Of a DNA stretch of 64,000 bases, positions 1-7,772 are shown piece by piece. The stretch's first letter is position 1, and every line of letters starts with the position of its first letter. The stretch is from Candidatus Merdiplasma excrementigallinarum. GTDB taxonomy: Bacteria; Bacillota; Clostridia; Lachnospirales; Lachnospiraceae. The stretch lies in NCBI GenBank assembly GCA_018713435.1, contig DVOS01000036.1:1-64000 (forward strand), written 5' to 3'. The translations under genes and the position numbers were made by a program. The notes beneath the pieces were generated by a model. That model worked only from the letters and a program-made list of their open reading frames with translations, searched no databases and was not told the DNA's origin.

Positions 1-366
1 CCTTCATCTTGTCTATGCCTCCTTTTTGTCTGGTGAGAGATGTATGCCGGACGCCGGAAAATGGCCGGAACCTTTCTTCCGTATTTTTATATTGCCCAAT
101 TCCCGCAGTAACAAAAAAGACCTACCCGTTATTCTGGAAAATAACAGGTAAGTCTCGCCGTTTAATACCAAGCCAGAGAACTGTTTGTTCCGGTGCTGTT
201 GACTTTGCAACTCCATGCGCGCGCATGTGCCGACTACTCCCTTACTTCTCCTAAACGTACCATATCTTTATCTGGTTGTCAAGGCCGAAAATTGACAGAT
301 AACATCATGCTGTTGATAGTATATGCAGTAAATACTTCTTTTATTGCTCTAAATTTCAAAAAAAGA

Positions 367-395
367 TTGAAAACCCGTCTGTTCTGTACTATAAT
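367..395 (+). promoter_or_regulatory. Sigma-A-type promoter for the riboswitch/hydrogenase transcript
   Basis: TTGAAA (367-372), 17-bp spacer, TATAAT (390-395), just upstream of the structured leader. Confidence 0.75.
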
Positions 396-399
396 AAGA

Positions 400-472
400 G
401 AAAGCTATATGACTGACGGAAGTGGAAAACCACATGGAGTATAGCTTGTATGTATGCCGACCGTCTGGGCTG
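400..472 (+). ncRNA. ZTP (pfl-type) riboswitch aptamer
   Basis: P1 AAGCTATA (402-409)/TATAGCTT (440-447), TGACTGACGG, GTGG-AAAA-CCAC hairpin, ATGGAG, then GCCGACCGTCTGGGC; matches remembered ZTP/pfl consensus features. Confidence 0.75.
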
Positions 473-500
473 AAGTACCCGGGATGGTTGGCTTTTTTTG
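456..500 (+). terminator. Riboswitch expression-platform terminator
   Basis: GCCGACCGTCTGGG...CCCGGGATGGTTGGC followed by TTTTTTT; the 5' arm overlaps the aptamer 3' domain. Confidence 0.75.
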
Positions 501-533
501 ACATAACAGAGAATAAAAAGGAGGTCAGAGAAC

Positions 534-2378
534 TTGAGCAGACTAAGCATTACCACACAAAGCGCCGCCCAGGCCACGGTGGAGCGTCTCTATAAAGATC
601 TGGAGCGCCGCATCGTTGCCAGCCCGCCCGGACTGTGTCCTGTGGATATGGCGGCCTCATTTCTGAAAATGTGCCACGCCCAGACCTGCGGAAAGTGCGT
701 GCCCTGCCGGGTAGGACTGGGGCAGCTGGGAAAACTGCTGGATCAGGTGCTGGAAGGCGAGGCAACCATGGAAACGATTGATCTGATTGAAAAAACCGCC
801 CGGGTCATCGCCGATACCGCGGACTGCGCCATCGGCTTTTCCGCCGCCAACATGGTGCTGAAGGGCGTCACCGGTTTCCGGGACGACTACGAGGAGCATG
901 TCCGCTACGGGAAATGTCTCGGTTCTCTGGAGCAGCCCGTACCCTGCGTGGCTCTCTGTCCCGCCGGCGTGGATATCCCCGGCTACATTGCCCTGGTGGC
1001 GGAAGGCCGGTATCAGGACGCGGTGCGCCTGATCCGGAAGGACAATCCCTTCCCCACCGCCTGCGCCCTGGTGTGCGAGCATCCCTGCGAGGCCCGCTGC
1101 CGCCGGAATATGATCGATACATCCGTCAATATCCGGGGCATGAAGCTGGCTGCCGTGGACAATGCCGGGCATGTGCCGGCTCCCCAAAAGGCAGAGCCTA
1201 CCGGCAAGCGGGTGGCTATTATCGGAGGCGGCCCCAGCGGCCTGAGCGCAGCCTACTACCTGCAGCTGATGGGCCACCAGACCACCGTCTATGAAATGCA
1301 CAAACAGCTGGGCGGCATGCTCTATTACGGCATCCCCAGCTACCGTCTCCCCAGAGAGAGACTGAAAGAAGATATTGACACCATCCTCTCCACCGGCGTG
1401 GAAGTCCATCTGGAAAGCCCGGTGGGCGATGGGGAGGGCTGCGTGTCCATGACAAAGCTGCGGGAGCAGTATGACGCCATCTACATTTCCATCGGCGCCC
1501 ACACGGACAAAAAAGTGGGGCTGGAGGGAGAGGACGCCAGGGGCGTTATCTCCGCGGTGGAGATGCTGGGCGAGCTGGCCGACGGCGGCACCATTGATAT
1601 GAAGGGCAAGAAGGTGGCGGTCATCGGCGGAGGAAATGTGGCCATGGATGTGACCCGCTCCGCTATCCGGCTGGGCGCCGAAGACGTAACGGTAGTGTAC
1701 CGCCGCCGCCAGGTGGATATGACCGCCCTGGCGGAGGAGGTGCGCAGCGCCATCGCGGAGGGAGCCCAGATCCGGGAGCTTCACGCGCCGGTGCGCATTG
1801 AAACCAATGAGAATAACGAGGTTACCGCCCTGATCGCCCAGCCCAAGCTGATCGGAAAAGTGGGACGGGACGGACGGCCGGCCCCTGCAGACAGCAGCCA
1901 GCCGGAAGTGCGGATCCCCTGCGATATCGTGGTGGTGGCCATCGGCCAGGGTATTGAGACCCACTATTTTGAAGACGCGGGCATTCCCATCAAGCACGGG
2001 GTGATCGCGGCGGAAAACTGGAGCGCTGTGGAGAACGCGCCCGGCGTGTTTGCCGGAGGCGACTGCGTAACCGGACCGGCCACCGCCATCCGGGCCATTG
2101 CGGCCGGAAAAGTGGCGGCAGCCAATATCGACAATTATCTGGGCTATAACCATATCATTTCCACGGATGTGGAGATCCCGGCTCCCAGGATCAAGGATTA
2201 CCCGGCCTGCGGACGGATTAATGTGAAGGAGCGGGACGCGTCTGAACGGAAGAAAGATTTTGACGCGGTGGAATGCAGCCTGACGCAGGAGGAGATCTGC
2301 CAGGAGGCTGGACGGTGCCTGCGCTGCGACCACTTCGGTTTCGGAATACTGAAAGGAGGCAGAGAGACAAAATGGTAA
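534..2378 (+). CDS. NuoF-type 4Fe-4S domain fused to GltD/NfnB-like FAD/NAD(P) oxidoreductase, hydrogenase-associated
   Basis: N-terminal HAQTCGKCVPCRVG (NuoF C-terminal FeS type), then CVALCPAGVDIPGY..., GGGPSGLSAAYYL and GGGNVAMD Rossmann motifs. TTG start with AAGGAGG upstream. Confidence 0.85.
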   Translation: MSRLSITTQSAAQATVERLYKDLERRIVASPPGLCPVDMAASFLKMCHAQTCGKCVPCRVGLGQLGKLLDQVLEGEATMETIDLIEKTARVIADTADCAIGFSAANMVLKGVTGFRDDYEEHVRYGKCLGSLEQPVPCVALCPAGVDIPGYIALVAEGRYQDAVRLIRKDNPFPTACALVCEHPCEARCRRNMIDTSVNIRGMKLAAVDNAGHVPAPQKAEPTGKRVAIIGGGPSGLSAAYYLQLMGHQTTVYEMHKQLGGMLYYGIPSYRLPRERLKEDIDTILSTGVEVHLESPVGDGEGCVSMTKLREQYDAIYISIGAHTDKKVGLEGEDARGVISAVEMLGELADGGTIDMKGKKVAVIGGGNVAMDVTRSAIRLGAEDVTVVYRRRQVDMTALAEEVRSAIAEGAQIRELHAPVRIETNENNEVTALIAQPKLIGKVGRDGRPAPADSSQPEVRIPCDIVVVAIGQGIETHYFEDAGIPIKHGVIAAENWSAVENAPGVFAGGDCVTGPATAIRAIAAGKVAAANIDNYLGYNHIISTDVEIPAPRIKDYPACGRINVKERDASERKKDFDAVECSLTQEEICQEAGRCLRCDHFGFGILKGGRETKW

Positions 2379-4114
2379 ATATCAAAATCAACGGAGTCCC
2401 TGTGCAGGTCAAAGAGGGCACTACCATCCTGAAAGCGGCAGCCGGCGCCAACATGCCGGTTCCCAGTCTCTGCTACCTGGAAGGCATCAACGAGATCGGC
2501 GCCTGCCGGGTCTGCGTGGTGGAAATCAAGGGCGTCAACCGGCTGGTTCCCGCCTGCAACAATGTGGTGGAAGAGGGCATGGAGATCGAGACAAACTCTC
2601 CCAGAGTCCGGGAAGCCCGCCGGACCAATGTGGAGCTGCTGCTCTCCCAGCATGACTGCAACTGCCCTTCCTGCGTGCGCAGCGGCAACTGTTCCCTGCA
2701 GAAGGTCGCCAACGACCTGGGTATTTTCGCCACCGAGTATGAAAAGGACGTACCCAAGAAAAGCTGGCCGGTGGACTTTCCTCTAATCCGGGACGCTTCC
2801 AGATGTATTAAATGTATGCGGTGTATTCAGATCTGCGACAAGGTGCAGGATCTGCATGTATGGGATATTGCCAGGACCGGCTCCTGGGCTACCGTGGGCG
2901 TCTCCCACAATCTGCAGATTACCCAGGCGGACTGTTCCCTCTGCGGCCAGTGCATCACCCACTGTCCCACCGGCGCTCTCAGAGAGCGGGACGACACCCT
3001 GAAGCTGACTTCCATGAAGGGCGCCTTCGCGGATCCCGGTAAGGTGGCGGTGGTGCAGGTAGCCCCCGCCGTGCGCTCCGCCTGGGGCGAGCAGCTTGGC
3101 CTGACCCGGGAGGAAGCGACCCCCGAGCGTCTGGTGGCCGCCCTGAAAGCCCTGGGATTCGACTATGTGTTTGACACGGACTTTGGCGCGGACCTTACCA
3201 TTATGGAGGAGGCCAGCGAGTTCCTGGAGCGCCTGACCCACAAGGATGAATATACCTTCCCCATGTTTACGTCCTGCTGTCCCGGCTGGGTACGGTTCCT
3301 GAAATCCCAGTATCCGGAGATGGTGGACCAGCTGTCCACCGCCAAATCCCCCCACCAGATGCAGGGAGCCGTAACCAAAACCTATTTTGCCGAAAAGATG
3401 GGGCTGGATCCGGACAGCATTTACAATGTGTCCATCATGCCCTGCGTGGCAAAGAAAAGCGAGATCGACATTCCCAACATCAATGACGCGGGCCATGGCA
3501 AGGATGTGGACCTGGTGCTTACCACCCGGGAGATTGTGCGGATGATCCGGGCCGATCACCTGGATGTGAAAAAGCTGCAGGAGGTTCCCTTTGATTCTCC
3601 TCTGGGCACCGGAACCGGCGCGGGCGTCATCTTCGGCGCCACCGGCGGCGTGATGGAGGCGGCCCTGCGGACCTGCTACTACATGGTGGTGGGGAAAAAT
3701 CCCTATCCGGATGCCTTCTATATGGTACGGGGACTGGACGGCTGGAAGGAAGCCTGCCTGGATATCCAGGGCACAACCGTCCATGTGGCGGTGGTCAGCG
3801 GCCTTGGCAATACCAGAAAGCTGATCAAAGCCCTGAAGCGGGGCGAGGTCTCCTACGATTTCGTGGAGGTCATGGCCTGTCCCGGCGGCTGCGCCGGCGG
3901 AGGCGGTCAGCCCATCCATGACGGCGAAGAGCTGGCCGGTATCCGGGGCGAAAATCTGTATTTCCTGGACCGCACCAGCGATCTGCGGTTCTCCCATGAG
4001 AACCCGGATGTGCAGGCTCTCTATAAGGAAATGCTGGACGCGCCGCTCTCCCACAAGGCCCATGAGCTGCTTCACACCGATCACCACGGCTGGAAGATGC
4101 CGAATGAAGCGTAA
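2372..4114 (+). CDS. hydA: [FeFe] hydrogenase, group A type
   Basis: 2Fe-2S and 4Fe-4S N-terminal modules, H-cluster motifs TSCCPGW, MPCVAKKSE, MACPGGCAGGGGQP. ATG at 2372 overlaps the upstream stop (ATGGTAA). Confidence 0.95.
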   Translation: MVNIKINGVPVQVKEGTTILKAAAGANMPVPSLCYLEGINEIGACRVCVVEIKGVNRLVPACNNVVEEGMEIETNSPRVREARRTNVELLLSQHDCNCPSCVRSGNCSLQKVANDLGIFATEYEKDVPKKSWPVDFPLIRDASRCIKCMRCIQICDKVQDLHVWDIARTGSWATVGVSHNLQITQADCSLCGQCITHCPTGALRERDDTLKLTSMKGAFADPGKVAVVQVAPAVRSAWGEQLGLTREEATPERLVAALKALGFDYVFDTDFGADLTIMEEASEFLERLTHKDEYTFPMFTSCCPGWVRFLKSQYPEMVDQLSTAKSPHQMQGAVTKTYFAEKMGLDPDSIYNVSIMPCVAKKSEIDIPNINDAGHGKDVDLVLTTREIVRMIRADHLDVKKLQEVPFDSPLGTGTGAGVIFGATGGVMEAALRTCYYMVVGKNPYPDAFYMVRGLDGWKEACLDIQGTTVHVAVVSGLGNTRKLIKALKRGEVSYDFVEVMACPGGCAGGGGQPIHDGEELAGIRGENLYFLDRTSDLRFSHENPDVQALYKEMLDAPLSHKAHELLHTDHHGWKMPNEA

Positions 4115-4205
4115 AGCATACTGCGAAAAAGTCGCTTCCTGTACACCTGGATGTGCAGGAAGCATATGTACTCTTTTTTGTAGCTTTCCCTTACATTTAT
4201 GGTAG

Positions 4206-4256
4206 AACGAGGGTGCCGCTTTATCATGAATTTCATGATTTTGCAGCACCCTCGTT
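4206..4256. terminator. Hairpin/dyad terminator with ATCATGAATTTCATGAT core
   Basis: AACGAGGGTGCCGC...GCAGCACCCTCGTTTTT downstream of hydA; related copies elsewhere in the window. Confidence 0.75.
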
Positions 4257-4303
4257 TTTGTGACATTTAAATTTGCTGATAGGGATAGATTTTTGATAAA
4301 TGC

Positions 4304-4334
4304 TTGACTGTGAACCTTGTTTATAGCTTATATT
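4304..4334 (+). promoter_or_regulatory. MerR-type promoter with 19-bp spacer
   Basis: TTGACT (4304-4309), 19 nt, TATATT (4329-4334), upstream of a MerR-family gene. Confidence 0.6.
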
Positions 4335-4362
4335 GAAATAAAATAAAGTTGCCTGAGGGGGG

Positions 4363-5208
4363 ATGTATAACATGACTATAAAAGACGCAGAAAAGCGAAC
4401 AGGTTTATCCCGTTCTAATATCCGTTTTTATGAAAAGGAAAAACTCATTGAGCCTTCGAGAAATGAAAGTAACGGTTATAGAGATTATTCTGAGAATGAT
4501 GTAGAAAATATAAAGAAGATTGCATATCTGCGTACATTGGGAATTTCTATTGAAGATATACGAAATATTATATCCAAAAAAGCAACCTTGCAGGAAATAC
4601 TTGAGAAGCAGAATGAAGTATTAAAAAGTCAGATTACTGATTTGAGTAAGGCGAAACTCATATGCGAAAAAATGCTGGATGAAGAAAGTATTAGTTATGA
4701 AAAATTGCAAATAGAACAGTATGTAACAGATTTGCATGACTATTGGAAAGATAATCAAACTGTTTTCAAGCTGGATTCCGTCAGCTTTTTGTATATATGG
4801 GGAAGTATGCTTACCTGGACAACGATTGCCGCACTATGCCTGCTTATTGGGGCTTTGTCTTATCCTGAGCTGCCGGCAGAAATTCCGGTACAATGGAGTA
4901 AAGGAGCAGCGACATCCCTGGTTAATAAAAACTGGATTTTTATTTGTCCGGTTATATGTATTATAATCCGTTATTTATTAAGACCTTTTATCTATGCGAA
5001 ATTGCAGATGAACCATTATTATGGAGAAATTATAACAGAGTATTTGACAAATTATATGTGTTTTATTGTGCTGTCAGTAGAAATTTTCTCCATACTTTTT
5101 ACTTTCGGAGCAGTAAAAAGTGTTGTTGTACTGTTATTTGTGAACACGGCAGTTTTTATTGGGCTGTTAGCAGTTGGCCTGGTAAAAATGGATTTGAGAG
5201 AAAAATAA
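4363..5208 (+). CDS. MerR-family regulator with C-terminal multi-TM (DUF1648-like) domain
   Basis: N-terminal MerR HTH (TIKDAEKRTGLSRSNIRFYEKEKLIEPSRNESNGYRDYSENDV), coiled coil, then TM segments with YPELPAEIPVQWSKGAATS. Alternative start at 4372 has better SD spacing. Confidence 0.85.
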   Translation: MYNMTIKDAEKRTGLSRSNIRFYEKEKLIEPSRNESNGYRDYSENDVENIKKIAYLRTLGISIEDIRNIISKKATLQEILEKQNEVLKSQITDLSKAKLICEKMLDEESISYEKLQIEQYVTDLHDYWKDNQTVFKLDSVSFLYIWGSMLTWTTIAALCLLIGALSYPELPAEIPVQWSKGAATSLVNKNWIFICPVICIIIRYLLRPFIYAKLQMNHYYGEIITEYLTNYMCFIVLSVEIFSILFTFGAVKSVVVLLFVNTAVFIGLLAVGLVKMDLREK

Positions 5209-5231
5209 ATTTTATTGTCGGAGGTGATTTT

Positions 5232-5365
5232 ATGCGATGGTTTGAATTGATTTTTTTACACTTACCTCGTGTGGGTGGTGGATTTTTGGAATTGCTTTTT
5301 TGGTAGGATTGATTCTTATAACGTATGCACAAGTAAAATATAATCATGGACTGATTTGTGTATAA
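5232..5365 (+). pseudogene. Small membrane protein ORF frameshifted at a T7 tract
   Basis: GGAGGTGATTTT-ATG; frame 0 gives MRWFELIFLHLPRVGGGFLELLFW*. Adding one T gives MRWFELIFFTLTSCGWWIFGIAFLVGLILITYAQVKYNHGLICV*. Confidence 0.4.
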
Positions 5366-5407
5366 TAAAAATATACAAAACATCCCCCGGAGAAAAGAGG
5401 GCTTCGT

Positions 5408-5629
5408 ATGATTATTACCGCAGCGGAACTTAAAACCAATCTCGAAAAATATCTGGAAATGGCAATGTCTCAGGATATTTTCATTACCAAGAACGGAAAA
5501 ATCATTGCCCGTTTCACAAGCCCCGCTGTCAACAAACTGGCGCTTCTGGACGATCTGGTTGGGATCGCTCCGAAAGATCAGGCAATGGACGAAAACACCC
5601 TGCGAGAGGAACGGCTGTCCAGACAATGA
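5408..5629 (+). CDS. Phd/YefM-type antitoxin
   Basis: MIITAAELKTNLEKYLEMAMSQDIFITKNGKIIARFTSP, typical Phd/YefM N-terminus. Confidence 0.8.
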   Translation: MIITAAELKTNLEKYLEMAMSQDIFITKNGKIIARFTSPAVNKLALLDDLVGIAPKDQAMDENTLREERLSRQ

Positions 5630-5715
5630 GAATACTGATTGATACCAATGTTATTCTGGATATTGTCCGCAAACGGGAACCATTCTTCGCGGATTCCTAC
5701 TTTTTTATAAAATAA
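5626..5715 (+). pseudogene. Truncated PIN-domain (VapC-like) toxin remnant
   Basis: ATGA overlap with the antitoxin; MRILIDTNVILDIVRKREPFFADSYFFIK* carries only the first PIN beta-strand/acidic motif (LIDTNVILD) before TAA. Confidence 0.75.
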
Positions 5716-5742
5716 TTAGCACTCACCTCTTGACAGTGCTAA
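5716..5742 (+). promoter_or_regulatory. CIRCE element (HrcA operator)
   Basis: TTAGCACTC-N9-CAGTGCTAA; one mismatch to TTAGCACTC-N9-GAGTGCTAA. Confidence 0.9.
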
Positions 5743-5758
5743 CAAATCGTGCTATAGT
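5730..5758 (+). promoter_or_regulatory. Sigma-A promoter of hsp20 overlapping CIRCE
   Basis: TTGACA (5730-5735), 17-bp spacer, TATAGT (5753-5758). Confidence 0.8.
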
Positions 5759-5873
5759 ACTGTCAGAACAAAGGAAGAGATAAAAAGTGAGCGCATAAAC
5801 CGTTGTTCCTTTTATCTTATTCCTTATAAATATCGCATACAGTATCAGTTATATAAATGAGGAGGAATGATTT

Positions 5874-6329
5874 ATGTTAATGCCCAGTATTTTTGGAGAG
5901 GATTTATTTGATGACCTGATGGATTTTCCGTTTGAGAGAGACAGCCGCCGCAGAGCCGCTGCCGGTTCTGCCTATGGCAAAGCTGACCGGAATCTGATGC
6001 GGACCGATATCCGGGAGACGGACAATTCCTTTGAACTTGACATCGACCTGCCCGGCTATAAAAAAGAAGATGTTACCGCCCAGCTGGAAAACGGCTACCT
6101 GACCATCAGCGCTTCCAGAAGTGCCAGTCAGGACGAAAAGGATAAAGAAGGCAAATATATCCGCCGGGAGCGTTTTACCGGCCACTGCTCCAGACGCTTT
6201 TATGTAGGAGAGGCCATCACCCAGCAGGATATCCGGGCCAGATTTGAAAACGGGATCCTGAAGCTGTCCGTCCCGAAGAAGGACGCAAAAGAAATCGAAC
6301 AGAGCAAATATATTTCCATCGAAGGGTAA
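5874..6329 (+). CDS. Hsp20/alpha-crystallin small heat-shock protein
   Basis: DIRETDNSFELDIDLPGYKKEDVTAQLENGYLTISASR...FENGILKLSVPKK; CIRCE upstream. Confidence 0.95.
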   Translation: MLMPSIFGEDLFDDLMDFPFERDSRRRAAAGSAYGKADRNLMRTDIRETDNSFELDIDLPGYKKEDVTAQLENGYLTISASRSASQDEKDKEGKYIRRERFTGHCSRRFYVGEAITQQDIRARFENGILKLSVPKKDAKEIEQSKYISIEG

Positions 6330-6427
6330 AACCCTTCCGGAAATTTTATCGGATAGAAGCAGTTTTATGTAATGTTTCACCCTCTCTCCTCCCTCTGCAG
6401 GCGCAGAGTTTTCGATAGATAATATAA

Positions 6428-6544
6428 GGGAATGTTACAAAAGAGAGTACATTTGTTTCCGGTACATCCAGGTGTACAGATGTCGATAGGACAAAGTGAA
6501 CACCGGACGTACCGGAAGCAATGAAATCTTTTGGTAACATTCCC
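6428..6544. terminator. Long imperfect inverted repeat / bidirectional terminator
   Basis: GGGAATGTTACAAAAGA...TCTTTTGGTAACATTCCC outer arms with internal TTTCCGGTACATCCAGGTGT/ACACCGGACGTACCGGAAGC, then CTTTTTATT; lies 3' of hsp20. Confidence 0.7.
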
Positions 6545-6719
6545 TCTTTTTATTATGCGCTTTAACGGTTTCCCCAGGTTATCTACAGGTTCAGCCTGGC
6601 GGCGGCTGCCTTCCAGATCCCTTTGAGCAGGCCGCTGCGCCTTTTATAAAGCCTCAGCAGGCTCTTTAAGCGGCGGATCCGCTTTGCGGTCTTCCCCGCC
6701 GTTCTTCTTTTCTTTATTC

Positions 6720-7760
6720 TCAAGCCGCTTCTCCATCTCCTTCCTGCACGGCCCCGCTCTCCTCAATCATCTCCCGGAGAGAGGAAATCATCTCTTCATC
6801 CTTCAGCCGGAACTTGATCTCCACCCGGCGGGAGGCGTCCATATCCACTTCCCCGTTTTCATCCAGGATAGGATTGCTCTCCGACCGGCCGTTTACCGTC
6901 AGTTTCTCAGAAAGGACGCTCTGCCCTTCCGCGTCCATAAAGCTTCCCATGGTGTTCAGCAGATACTCCGCCACCGCGAAGGCCCGGCGCTGGGACAGAT
7001 CCAGGTTGGTGATATAGTCTCCCGTGGTGTCCGTATAGCCGTCGATAATTACCTCCGCCACATAGGGCTCGTATTCCTGGCTCAGCAGCACGCTGCAGTA
7101 AACCGGCAGCACCTGGGAGAGGATCTGGGATCCTTCGTCCTTGAGCACGCTCTCATTGTAGTCGAAAAGCACGCTGGAGTTCAGCACCATGGCTCCCGTC
7201 TGGCCGTCAATCTCCACCGTCATCTGGTTCTCCTGAAATTCCTGGTTCAGGGAGGCGATCAGGTCTGCCTTCACCCCGATAATCTGGTCAATTTTTTCCT
7301 GCTGGGAGGCCATCAGGCTGGTCTGTGCATTTAACGTCTCCTGCTGGGAGGCTACCAGAGCGGTCTGCTCGTCCAGGGCGGCCTGGCTGGCCTCCAGATC
7401 TTCCTCCTTCTGGGCCAGCTGGGCGGTCTGTTCCGCCAGCTGGGCCGTCTGCTCCTCCAGCTGAAGCTTCAGCTGGGTCAGGGACAGTTCCTGGGCGGCC
7501 AGCTGATCCGACTGCTCGTCCAGCTGGGCGGACTGCTCATCCAGCTGGGTCTGGCTTTTATTCAGTTCATTCTGGGTCTGAAGCTGTTTGGCCTGCTCGC
7601 TCAGCTTCTCCGCGTAGTTTCGTTCCGCCTGCATCAGGCACACGGCCATGATCAGCACAAACAGCAGCAGAAGGCCCGACATCATGTCCGAGTAGGATCT
7701 CCAGACATTATGGGGCGTCCCCTCATCTGTTTTTCTTCTGGTTCCTCTTTTCATGCGCAT
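6720..7760 (-). CDS. MotB/OmpA-family stator-like protein (ZorB-like)
   Basis: N-terminal TM (WRSYSDMMSGLLLLFVLIMAVCL), heptad-like coiled coil (LDEQSAQ/LAEQTAQ), C-terminal OmpA-like domain (VIIDGYTDTTGDYITNLDLSQRRAFAVAEYL...NPILDENGEVDMDASRRVEIKF). Confidence 0.85.
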   Translation of the reverse strand: MRMKRGTRRKTDEGTPHNVWRSYSDMMSGLLLLFVLIMAVCLMQAERNYAEKLSEQAKQLQTQNELNKSQTQLDEQSAQLDEQSDQLAAQELSLTQLKLQLEEQTAQLAEQTAQLAQKEEDLEASQAALDEQTALVASQQETLNAQTSLMASQQEKIDQIIGVKADLIASLNQEFQENQMTVEIDGQTGAMVLNSSVLFDYNESVLKDEGSQILSQVLPVYCSVLLSQEYEPYVAEVIIDGYTDTTGDYITNLDLSQRRAFAVAEYLLNTMGSFMDAEGQSVLSEKLTVNGRSESNPILDENGEVDMDASRRVEIKFRLKDEEMISSLREMIEESGAVQEGDGEAA

Positions 7761-7772
7761 TCCCCCGTCTTA

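Noticed and set aside
1-360. Short overlapping ORFs at the left edge
   Set aside because: All under ~85 aa, on both strands, with no SD/domain support; treated as intergenic.
657-2333. 558-aa minus-strand ORF
   Set aside because: Shadow of the GltD-fusion gene; low-complexity His/Gly-rich antisense composition and no domain motifs.
2783-4249. 488-aa minus-strand ORF
   Set aside because: Antisense shadow of hydA, which carries complete H-cluster motifs on the plus strand.
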